Assembly (NCBI RefSeq): GCF_003254395.2
Contig: NC_037647.1
Coordinates: forward strand, 3,636,350 to 3,700,349
Origin: Apis mellifera
Taxonomy: Eukaryota; Arthropoda; Insecta; Hymenoptera; Apidae
Direction: 5' to 3'
Length of the DNA stretch: 64,000 nt
Shown in pieces: positions 52,703 to 62,620 of this stretch. The notes under the pieces are model-generated. The model did no database searches. It worked only from the letters and a program-made list of their open reading frames with translations, and was not told where the DNA came from. How positions within the stretch are numbered: position 1 is the first letter of the stretch; each line of letters begins with the position of its first letter. The position numbers and the translations under genes were made by a program.

Positions 52703-53570
52703 TTCCACCCGCGTCCCTCTCATCGATTCCGCCGTAAACATTCCATTATATTTCCACGTTCCACCAATTAAAATCTAACTAAAAATCTCTTTAATTCAAT
52801 CCAATACCAATTTATCAAAATTAAAATTATTGTGAAATGTGGATAATGTGGAAATAATTTTACAAACATGTTATTGCGAATGCGGTGGTTAAATAAATAG
52901 TAAATAGAATTTATTAAACGTCAATTTAAAGTTTAAGTGGAAATATGACGGATATTTTTTTATTCATAGATTATTTTCAACGCGATACGAATATCATATT
53001 TCCTCCTGTAAGGATGTAGTTCCTCCTTTTAAATTTATAAATTAAATAATGCGACGACAAATCGAGTTGCTGTATAATTTTTCATAAATATAATTCATGA
53101 AACATTAAAATACTTTTGGTGCAAACAACACATAAAATTAAGAAAATCAACCGTTATTAACGAATCAAATCAAATGATTCAATTTACTTCTAAAGTGTCA
53201 CGTTGCCTTGGAGTAAGAAAGAATCTTAATTTATTCCGTCCGTTAAATCGCAAGATGTAGAAACTCGATTCAAAACTAAATTTCACTCCAAACATTCCCC
53301 CTCTCGAATCCCTCACTCGAATCCCTCACTCGAATCTTCAAAACCTTCGCGAGAACTTCCCCTAGTCACGAATAACTCTCCTCTCTCTTCTGTTCAGATA
53401 TCGCGACGGGGCGATATCACGCAACTTTTCCTCGCGGCCCATAAAAGATATCGCCATTAGCGGGACTCGTGTTACACGTGGACTTTTTGCGTAGCTCGCG
53501 TGCTTCTGGGATCAAAAGTCGCCCTCCTCGCGTTCCCTTGGCGCGCAGTTCGCGAGAGAAGACTTCTTAC

Positions 53571-53595
53571 CTGGCCACGTGCGAGCAGATACCAT
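53571..53595 (-). other. Alternative short candidate start exon for the BCL11-type gene
   Basis: A minus-strand ATG at 53593-53595 gives MVSARTWP plus one base before a strong donor, CCAG|GTAAGA (last exon base 53571). Phase and strand fit the exon at 37124, and the segment sits in the GC-rich block 53.4-54.2 kb. The eight residues carry no information, so only the splice signal supports it. Confidence 0.18.
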
Positions 53596-56500
53596 TCCTA
53601 AACGACCGTATAGAATCGAAACGAGAGAAAAAGAAAGAGAGAGAGAGAGATCCAGAAGAACCAGTCGAGAGGAGGCAAAGCAAGGAGGAGGAAAAGGGTT
53701 CGGCCACGCGCCGAAAGGTTAATCTGAGAAATCAAATCAAAGTAGTTTTTTTGCCCGACTCGAGGCGGCTGCTGGAACTTGGTCGGAAGAGGAGAGGAAG
53801 AGGAGTGGATTAGATTGGAGGGAGAAGGACGACGAGGAAGGAGGAGGAGGAAGGTAGGAGGTGGAAGGAGAAGGAAGGGCTTCCGACGGGCCGCATCAAA
53901 GACAATATTTAACGCGCACGGTATAGAAAACGCGCATATGCCGTGCACGTGCCGACAGGGGCGCGTAAAACTCACTTTGTTTGCTAAATAACATCCTCGA
54001 GAGAGTGGTTCGGGCCCGATATCGGGCTCGAGCTAGGCGGCGAGCATCGCAGGACGAGGAGGTGTCCTGCTATGCGGGCGTAATTGCGTCAATTAACGAG
54101 TCACGCTTTCGAGCCGGTGATAAAATTGCTTTCGCCCGGGTGGAGAAACGGTTGCGACTCGTGCCCTACGAGCAACTTTTTACCCAGAGCTCGCCAATTC
54201 GCGATTACGACGACGTGGTGATTTGTGACGTACGTAGCATCGATTTTTGTCACGATTGAAATTTAGATGATTGTTAATTTTATAGGTGTTGAGAGTTAGT
54301 AAGAGTAATTTGATTTATTTTATCAGAAATGAGATAGCAGAATTTTAAGAGGGTTTTTTTTAAATTGTAAAATTTAGTGAAAATAATGATTTTAAAATCT
54401 TTGAGACAGATATTTTTAGGAGGATTTTTTAAAGAAATATTTTAGATTTTTGGAAATGATGTTGTGAATAATAATTTTATTTACTTTGATAGATATTTTA
54501 ATTAAAAAGATTTTTATAGGATTTTTTGGAATATAAGCAGAGAACATTTTCGTATATTTTCAAAGAAAATTTAATTTTTAAATTAATTAGATAGCAAAAA
54601 TACTTTGACATTTATTTTAGGTAGAGATTTTTCTAAGATGATAGAATTTTAGGAAGAGAAAATAATTCTTCGATAGATAATAAAGAATTATTTTTAATTT
54701 TTTCGTTTCATGAAATATTGAAACATTAATTTCCTCTTGAATTAAGAATATTAAATTATATAATAATGTTAAATTTACTAATTTATTTTTAATCGAACAT
54801 ATAAATATATTATAATTAACTTGGTTTATTCCGATAAAAGATAAAAGATAATATTTGCACGATATCGTAATAACGCGATATGTTTAGAGCGAGAAAGCTA
54901 GAGAGAGAGATTTACTGTTTCCATCTAAGAACGCCATATTCATTAAGCGTTTACGTGCCAGTAGTACCTCGTTATTGTTTATGTAGGTTTGTTAACAAGC
55001 ATAACTTGCGTTTTAACCATATACAGGATTATTGAATATATATTTGTGCATATCGTAATTTGAGTGGGGGAGGATTAGTCGGAATAATCTTGATTTTCAC
55101 CCATTTTGAATTTTATTCATTATTATAAACGAACAACTTACATGATCCACAGTTAATCCAAACGATATCCTCCTGTTTCAAATGTTTCAAAAGTAATCGT
55201 AGGTTTTATCCATCCAATAAAACGCAGTATTTATTCAAAGTAAAAAATCGATTTATTATCAACACTTTTTCGAATATTTGGAATATTATCTTACGTATAT
55301 CGATACGTGGATATCTTAAGATGATATTGCCTCAAGAATCGTAGTCGTGTAAGTTACACGCACAACATTTTCAGGTATTCATTATCGAAGGCTGATAATA
55401 CGAGGAACAGCTTTCCTTTATATCCTCCGATTTGAATAATCGATATTGGCTTTAAACTTCAAATTGTTATAAACATATTTCTCTCACTAATCTGGATCAT
55501 TTGTATCCACTTTTATTTTTTATCATTCTTGCCTCTGAAAAAATATTTCGAGATACTCGTTATACTTCGTTATAAAATCGTATATTTAAAATCTTTAATA
55601 AAAATAAAAATTCTTTCGAATTTTCATTTGAGAAATGAAAAATTCTGCTCCAAAACTGTGATTCCATTTTCTTCGATCGAGTGGAAGAAAGAATTCGTGT
55701 CCTTACAAAGTGAATTTTCACGAATCATAATCCTCGAGAGAGTGAGAAATTAATTTTATATACACACGTAACGAAAAACGAGCGATATTTTCAACATTTC
55801 TCTTTCGTTTCTTTTTTATCGTCTGTACCTGCACGCGTAAATGATACAGTCAACAGGGAAGTGATAATTTATTAGCAATGCTGGCGATTCGTTTGGTCGC
55901 GCGATTTTCCTTTGGTTGTCGCTGATATTTCGTCTCGATCTTACTGTGTCTCGTGTATTGGAACAACAGCTGCCTCTGCTCCTCGGAACACGAGCGTCAC
56001 AGCACAACGCTCGATATACGATTCGTATCTTAATTGGGAATTTGCTTATTCCGATAACGGGTCGCGCGCAACATTCACGCTTTAATCGTCGATCGCCAAC
56101 GTGTCAAGAAATTTGCTCGAGGAGAGAGGAAAAGAAATGGCTACGTGCACGTACAATGTGACTTCGAAAATGAAACGGTTCGTTCCCGTAGAACGATTTT
56201 GCTGATAAACTGTTTTTTTTTTTTTTCTTTTTGATCGTTCCACCAACATTTTCCACTTGTTGATTTTGATAATCGACCGATTATATTCGTTTGAAATATA
56301 AATCATTATGGAGATTGGAGTTTGGAAAAGAAACTTTTTAACGAATTATACTTCGACTTCGCGAGAAGAGGTTATTAATATTACGGTGGAACTTGGAAAA
56401 ATCGAATTTAAAGTTCCTCTTTGAATAAAAAGGTGGGAAAGGAATAAGAGAGGATACGAAAAAGAGAGAAGTAAAGAAATTTTGATTGATTAAGTCTACG

Positions 56501-57609
56501 TAAATGATAAATAGCTCGTAATTTTTATCGATAAAGTTCGTTGCGAGGTTAATAAAGTTTAACGAAACAACACTTTAAATTATAAATCAGAGATTTGTCG
56601 AGATATCACAGAAGTGGAAGTTGGAGAGAAAGATTTGAACGAAAATTCTTGTTTTGGAGAATTAATATGGAAAATTGAATTTTTACAAATATATACAATC
56701 AGACAGAACATGTATATTAATTTGACGAGCAAGTGTTTTATTAATTCTTTGATAAGAAGATGAAATATACGTATATTCAATTGAAAATATTGAATTATGT
56801 CAATCGTTGAACGTCAAAATTATTTGTAATATAGTTTTCGAATGAGAAAAGAATATTTCATTATGGAAATTTAAATTGGAGATAAATAATTCAACAATTT
56901 CATTTGCAACGACGATTCGATACTTATAAATCTCGATCAAATTATTTAATTTTCAAAGTTATTTTGAGCATCGTCGCGGAGAATCAAAATAAACGTTCAT
57001 TAATATAACATATTCTCGAGTAAATTTTCAAAGATCCACGATAATTGAATAATTTCATTCGTGATTCAACACTTTTATGTCTCGGTTTAAACGCGTTTCA
57101 TCGTTGGAAAAATTTGATTTCGAAACGAAATTATCTCAAATTGAAAGATCGATCGTGGAAAACCTCGAAGAGAGGGATTATCGTGGTGTCAAATCGAGAA
57201 GTAATTGTACATACAACCTATTTACCTATCGACGGCCAGGCTAACGCGTGATCTATTTACTTGATTACACATATGTAGGACAGGGCTTGGGAGGCGGATA
57301 ATCGCGATGTAAACAGGAGTCGTACTTCGAAGCGGCGGTAGGATAATCCGCATTTGCAAACAGAAATTCAAAGGTCTGCTCGCGATCTTCTCGACCAAAG
57401 TCCTGCGTGATCGAATCGTCCGTTAGATCGAAGCCTCGAGAGATGAATAAAATTTAAAAGAAAGGAAAGCCGGGGGGGAACGTCGAAACGATGATGATAA
57501 ACAAAGTCAGAATTATCACGCTGATTGATAACAATGACCTTTGACATTTGGACAAGGCGACCTGTCACGAAACGGGAGAACTATTTCCAGATTTAATCGA
57601 TCGACTCAC

Positions 57610-57721
57610 CTCTCGGAATGCACGCGATGTCTAAAATCGCGACGGTCGATTCTCGAATTTCCTTCCACGAGATGTGTGTCGTCACGCGACTCCTATGTGC
57701 ATGTTCCTGAATCAACCACAT
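57610..57721 (-). other. Alternative candidate start exon for the BCL11-type gene
   Basis: A minus-strand ATG at 57719-57721 opens 37 codons without a stop and meets the donor AGAG|GTGAGT (last exon base 57610), again in phase 1 and so joinable to the exon at 37124. The translation shows no recognised motif. A frame of this length is only mildly unusual by chance, so it is a weak candidate. Confidence 0.2.
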
Positions 57722-57831
57722 GTTACATCGTATCACCTCGAAATCTATCTCGTACGTGTGTGTTAAAACGGTGAATTAAAACTCGTGCATATCCTATGAT
57801 GATCGATCACACGATACATTGCCACCTTCGA

Positions 57832-57834
<3 letters not shown>

Positions 57835-57862
<28 letters not shown>
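57835..57862. repeat. (TC)14 microsatellite
   Basis: Fourteen TC dinucleotides in probable intron 1, upstream of a GC-rich block at 58.0-59.0 kb. Confidence 0.97.
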
Positions 57863-58325
57863 GAAACCAATCATAGCTCGAGTCGCACACGCTGAAACGG
57901 CGAACAGTAGCGTGTCGTCGCCCATCCAACGATTTCACAATCCCATACCAGACATGCGTACGTAGCCTTCCTCGCTCCACCTCTTCTTATGCGCGTATAT
58001 ATGTATATATATATATACGTGTACACGCGGAGGCCACTTTTCGACACTCCGGACCTGGAGGAACACCGACATCACCCACCCTCCCCTCCTCCGAAAAAAA
58101 CGTCCAAAGTGGCACGATTTCGTAACATGGATACGAGATGAAATGACACCTGTCCACCCCCAACCCCGATTCGATCGCATTCCAACGATCGATAAGGACG
58201 GAGAGTTGAAGGGTTGCGGAGGAGGTAAGCACGGGGTTAATCGGTGGAGGAATATTCCGGTATCTTTTCGCGGCGGCGTCATCACGCGAACTAAAGAATA
58301 TCGCAGTTGTAATTAAGAAAACGGA

Positions 58326-58363
58326 GCCGCCGCCGTCGCCGCCGCCGCCACCGCCACCGCCGC
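58326..58363. repeat. (GCC)n trinucleotide repeat
   Basis: Imperfect GCC/ACC triplets within a CpG-rich block that also holds CT and GA tracts. It causes the Gly- and Ala-rich open frames on the minus strand here. Confidence 0.94.
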
Positions 58364-60007
58364 TCCCGTCCTCTCTCTCCGTGGGGGCGAGGGGGTGCAG
58401 CCGGCTCGTGGCGACGCGGGGCAGGGTGTGTGCCAGGCACCGAGGGGGTGGAAAGAGAGAGGGAGAGAGAGAGAGAGATGGAACGGGGGTGGAAAAGTCT
58501 GTGAAAAACGCGCGCATGACAATGCCGCCCCTCCTCGTCCACCCCACCCTCCCTTGGCCCGTTCTTTCTCCACCTCCTCCGCCTTGGATTCCTTTCTCCT
58601 CTCTCTCTCTCTCTCTCTCTCTTCTCGCTGCGCCTTTCTTTTTCCACCCCGAGCCGCGGCTTGGAAGGTGGGGGTGACGGGGACTAATTAAAAATTCAGC
58701 CGGCGACGAGTTCTCCGAAGACGTTGGCCTGCTACCCCGCATTTCCCGCCACCACCCCCGCCCGCTCCGTTCATTCATTCCTTCCCTTCCCTTTCTCTTT
58801 CTTTCGCCACGTCTCTTTCTCCTACTCGCCTCTTTCCCTCTCTCGAGTCCCTCCAGACGTCCACGACGCGCGTCTTTTATTTTTCTTAGCCGCGGCCACG
58901 CGACCGCCACCCATTTCTCTCTTTCTTTTTTCACCCCCCGGCTAGACTTTTTTTTCTCTCTCTCTCTCTTCTTTCCTTCTTTTCGCAGCTGCTTTTAGTT
59001 TGCCCTTGCCACCGAAGGCGACAGGTCGCGCTTCGACGTGGTGAGACGAGTGAATTAAAAATTAAGAGATTGAAAATTAATTCAAGGTTTTTTTTTTTTC
59101 TTTTTAAGAATCGAGAGGATGGAGTTTCGAGTTTTAGGTTGGACAAGTGTGTTGCAAGAGGTTGTAGCAACGTTTAAATTTCCTTCCTCCATCGGTTTGC
59201 CATCGGCTCGAACAGCTGAGATTTGTTGATCGATTCTTCGAGAGTTTCCGTGAACCTTTACTTTAATGGGAATTGTAAGACAGTTATCGTATAGCTTAGA
59301 AAGAGATTATTACGCTTGGAGCGTAATTTCGAAGGTGAGGAAGGAAAGTTAAACGCCGTTACTTTGTAAAATTATGCGAGAAATTGAAGTTTTCTATGGC
59401 AAAAGTATGATTGAAAATTTTATTTGTTCACTGATTAATAAGAATCTTCGTTTCAGAGTTCGCTCGGAGAAACGTTACATCTTTGACCTTAAAATGGACA
59501 AAGTGTCTAACGGTAAACGAAGGAAAAATGGAACATCTCCGCTTTCGAATCGAAAATATTCGAAAAATCGAGTACTTTTCTCCAAAAATTAAAACAAAAA
59601 TTAAATTGTATCGATCCTTTTCCGAGAAACGAATTTACGCGAAATTGAAAAAAGAAAAAGAAAAGAGAAAGATTTTCAGTCGCGAGGAAAACCGAATCTT
59701 AATGTTCTTCAAAGTGAATTCATATAAAATAAAAAAAACAAAGCAGAGAAGATTTCTATTTCGCGAAGAGAAACTGAATCAAAACTCTCGCGAATGTTCC
59801 AAGAATAAATTTCTAGAAAAAAACGGAGAGGAGAAGAAAAATTTTCCAATCACGAGAGACTCGTGTTGGCTCGAAGATTTTTTAGATTCGATCTCATTTC
59901 CCAAAATCCATGCAAAATCCAAAAATAATTCCACGGAAAGATGAAGCGACGGCCGTCGAGGAACGCCTCGTTTTATATTATTTTCTCTTGTTTCGTGTCT
60001 CACTCAC

Positions 60008-60044
60008 CTTGCGCGATCCTGACCGCGGGCATTTTGATCCTCAT
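60008..60044 (-). CDS. BCL11: Candidate first coding exon of the BCL11-type gene
   Basis: On the minus strand an ATG at 60042-60044 in the context GTCACC-ATG-A opens a short frame, MRIKMPAVRIAQ plus one base, that runs into a perfect donor, CAAG|GTGAGT (last exon base 60008). The leftover G joins CG of the exon at 37124 to give Ala, so the phase fits. An in-frame stop (60186-60188) lies upstream with no earlier in-frame ATG, as expected for a first coding exon, and the sequence upstream is a CpG-rich promoter-like island. Against it: 12 residues is too short for homology, the RRKQ corepressor motif of vertebrate BCL11 is absent, and other phase-compatible starts exist at 43, 53.6, 57.6 and 63.7 kb. 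RNA evidence is needed. Confidence 0.42.
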
Positions 60045-61313
60045 GGTGACGTTCGTCGATCTTCTTCGTGGCGGGTCGCACGATTTATCCTCGCCTTCGA
60101 TCAACGAAATTATTCCCTTCTTGGAAGGTCCAGGACGGAAGAGATTTCGTTCCGTGGTCGAATGCCCTGTTGTGTTTCTTACTCGTCACGACGAATCCCT
60201 CCTCTCTCGCGGATATTTCCTTCGTTTTTCGCACGTTTTTCCAGGGGGGTGGCAGAAAAGGGGGAGGCGAGGACCACGCTTGAAGGAATTTCCTCCTTCG
60301 AGCACGGTTAATTCGACGATCGTCAACGCCTTCTGTCCTCCTCCCCCTCACCTCCGCCCCGCGGTGTCGGTTCGTTTAAACGAGTCCATCCGACGTTTCT
60401 TCACCTGTTTCGTTTCACCTCGAACAACTTTTCCACTTACTTCCGATTTTTCTCCACTTCCTTCCTTCCTTCCTTCCTTTCCTTCCCTCTTTCTCTTTCT
60501 ATGTAATCTCCAGAGATCGATCCTCACCCTCGAAACCCCCCTCGATGCACTTATTTTTTCCCTCTCCTTCTATCTAATTCGGATCGTTTATCTCGACAGG
60601 ATTCCGGTTTATCACGATCCTCGTCCTGTTTACCTGCCGTCCGATCGTCTGGTGCACCTGGCCGCGACGACGACGGAACTGACAGTCGGCCGGGACGCAC
60701 CTCTTCGTCAACTAATGTTCGTCCTCATCGTGTTCCTCTGCTGGTGTTCAGCACCGCGCGTTCGCGAGTCCCAGACGATACGACGACACACGTCAACGGG
60801 CACATATACGAGGCGAGTAACACACCTCGACGTGTAAACGGCGCACAGAGCGAGTCAAGCCGAACCGAAACGTGTACGTATATGTTGACACTTCGAGGAC
60901 AGAGGGAAAACGTAGACACAGAACGTAGTTGTTGGGGACTGTCCGCCGCGTGCACAGGTGCGAGGCCTGGATCGTTTCAGCCGGCCGCTGAACCACCGCC
61001 ACGGTGATCTCGTTGGATCTCGATTCTTGGATTCCCAAAGAAAGACGAAACAACCACCGAGACGATTCCTCCTCTTCCTCCTCCTCCTCCCCTTTCTCTC
61101 CACGTTAAAGTTTCACCTCGGAGGAGAGACGAGCAGGTCGCCGCAACAAAGTGTCGCGGCCAGCTGTGACCCGTCGCGCGTTGCTCGACAGTCACACAAT
61201 GTCACACGAACTCGCGATCATACTCTTATCATCATCACCTCTCCTCTCATCACCTGTTCTCGCCCGGAATAAGTGTATATTCATAAGTGTATTCAGAGAA
61301 ACGGAAGGAAAGG

Positions 61314-61335
61314 AAAAAAAAAAAAAAAAAAAAAA
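61314..61335. repeat. Poly-A tract
   Basis: About 22 consecutive A residues on the plus strand, unusual inside a CpG-rich island. No sign of an adjacent retroposed gene was seen. Confidence 0.95.
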
Positions 61336-61436
61336 GGAAAGGAAAAACGAAGAAACAATAATTAATGCTCTAACTTGGAACGCGGCAACTGTCCTCCACC
61401 AGACTGACGGGGGTCGCGGGGAACACGCTTCCCGTG

Positions 61437-61441
<5 letters not shown>

Positions 61442-61474
<33 letters not shown>
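61442..61474. repeat. (AC)n microsatellite in promoter-like island
   Basis: About 16 uninterrupted alternating purine-pyrimidine dinucleotides, 110 bp from a pure GC run, in the CpG-rich island upstream of the candidate BCL11 start exon. Confidence 0.97.
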
Positions 61475-61475
<1 letters not shown>

Positions 61476-61585
61476 GTGTTCCTCTTTCTATCTTTTCCTT
61501 TCCGTTTCTTATTTTTTCCTCTCTCTTTCTTCCTCTCGTCTCGAGTCAACCGACCGAAAGAGGAAAACAAGGAGAAAAAAAAAGG

Positions 61586-61604
61586 GCGCGCGCGCGCGCG
61601 CGCG
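61586..61604. repeat. (GC)9 run in promoter-like island
   Basis: An uninterrupted CG alternation, the strongest known Z-DNA-forming type, next to an AAAAAAAAA run. It lies in the same island as the (AC)n tract. Confidence 0.97.
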
Positions 61605-62194
61605 AGACGTCACACGCGAAACTTCTATCGTCTCCCTTCACGAAAACAAGTCTTCTTTACCCGAGCATTGAGCAGCATCCCGGCCGTATACCGATCCTCG
61701 TACGTCGTAACAGGACGACAAAGTTGGTCCCTCGTCGTTCCGGTATGGCACGGGGCTACGAGCGACAACGTGCCGCATCCACGTCCCGGGATCAGAGCGC
61801 GTGTCCTGGTGTCCGAGTGCGTGTGTTGGCGTGCGGTGGCCTGACGCGCGGATGCTGGATGCCTGATGCCGGCGTGGACCAGAGCGACGATGGTCCAGCA
61901 TGGGTCGTATCTCTGAGTGGACTGTGCCGGACGGTGCGCCTAGTCGTGCCGTGCGGGACCTGGTGTGTCGGGCACTGCGCTCACTTCGGACGCGCTCGGT
62001 TCGCCTCGGCGCCGAGGCCGGACACCCCACGCGCTCTCGGGGTAGTTTTCACCCCTGTGGTGGGGGTAACGCCGATCCCCCTCTCTCTGTCCTACCTCGC
62101 TGCCCGTGCACGCTGCCTCTCGCTCGCGCGCCGACTCTCTCTCCCTCCATCTCTCTCTTTCCCTCTTTCTCTCTTGGTCGGCATCTGTTCGCTC

Positions 62195-62196
<2 letters not shown>

Positions 62197-62225
<29 letters not shown>
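62197..62225. repeat. (CT)14 microsatellite
   Basis: Pure CT run about 80 bp upstream of the plus-strand TATA-like element. On the minus strand it is a GAGA-type tract. Confidence 0.97.
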
Positions 62226-62228
<3 letters not shown>

Positions 62229-62304
62229 TCCTCCTTCTCTCTTCCTCTCTCGCTCCGTCCCTCTCTAGGCGTGCAGTTACACGCGCGCGGGATAGACTAG
62301 TGTG

Positions 62305-62311
62305 TATATAA
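62305..62311 (+). promoter_or_regulatory. TATA-box-like element in the CpG island
   Basis: TATATAA sits inside a CpG-rich region and is followed by a GC/CT-rich stretch that could be a 5' leader. A CTTTTCG|GTGAGAGG donor-like site occurs near 62604-62608 on the plus strand. Together these could describe a divergent noncoding first exon of about 270 bp, but no downstream gene is visible in the remaining 1.4 kb. The element may also be fortuitous. Confidence 0.25.
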
Positions 62312-62620
62312 CTGGTGCGCGCGAGTCTTCTCTCTGTCCCACCGCGACGAGACCGCTCCTTCTCGAGAGCGCGTTCCCGTTCCCCTCTGTGTCCGCCGCG
62401 AGAGATCGTTCGTCTCTGTCTGGGACAGGGGGGCCGCGAGGTCTCTCGAGCGGACGGACCCGACAGTTTCGCGACGGTACGCGGGATCCTCGCGCGGCTA
62501 CGCGCCGTTTCAGGGTGGATGACGAGTATTTTTTTCTTCTTCCGCCCCCCCCTTCGCTTCCTTCCTTCCTTCGACGCGGTTCTTTTTATTTTCTCCGCTT
62601 TTCGGTGAGAGGGGAGGGAA

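Larger units (their letters stand above)
37125..60007 (-). other. BCL11: Probable intron 1 of the BCL11-type gene
   Basis: Sequence between the CCHC-finger exon and the best candidate start exon. The acceptor side (TTTTCCAG) is clear; the donor side depends on which start exon is used. It is mostly AT-rich, with GC-richer blocks at about 39.6-40.3, 41.9-42.5, 43.1-44.0, 44.8-45.9, 46.0-46.7, 47.5-47.9, 49.0-49.25, 49.9-50.5, 51.0-51.3, 52.4-52.75, 53.4-54.25 and 58.0-59.05 kb. It contains tandem repeats at 37234-37789 and 44262-44812, a CTCF-like pair at 52.65-52.70 kb, and CT, GT and GCC microsatellites. No other gene is convincing inside it. Confidence 0.55.
60045..62620. promoter_or_regulatory. 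CpG-rich promoter-like island
   Basis: A roughly 2.5 kb stretch far richer in G+C and CpG than its surroundings, immediately upstream (for the minus strand) of the best candidate start exon. It contains CT-rich tracts, (CA)n and (GC)n runs, a minus-strand arthropod-type initiator TCAGT at 60678-60682 in a GC-rich context, and a plus-strand TATATAA at 62305-62311 followed about 30 bp later by CT-rich sequence. Long plus-strand open frames across it (59941-60837 and 61151-62311) are low-complexity readings. It is most simply the main promoter region of the BCL11-type gene, possibly divergent. Confidence 0.45.

Noticed and set aside
57987..58934. 315-codon minus-strand open frame
   Set aside because: Arg-Glu, Gly and Leu-Ser strings from GA, GCC and CT repeats. 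No recognisable protein region.
60352..60389. Minus-strand ATG-to-donor segment (MDSFKRTDTAGR) as a BCL11 start exon
   Set aside because: It ends in phase 2, incompatible with the exon at 37124.
61151..62311. 386-codon plus-strand open frame
   Set aside because: Made largely of microsatellite translations (His-Thr, Arg-Ala and Leu-Ser runs) across a CpG-rich island. No domain, and the frame depends on repeat lengths.
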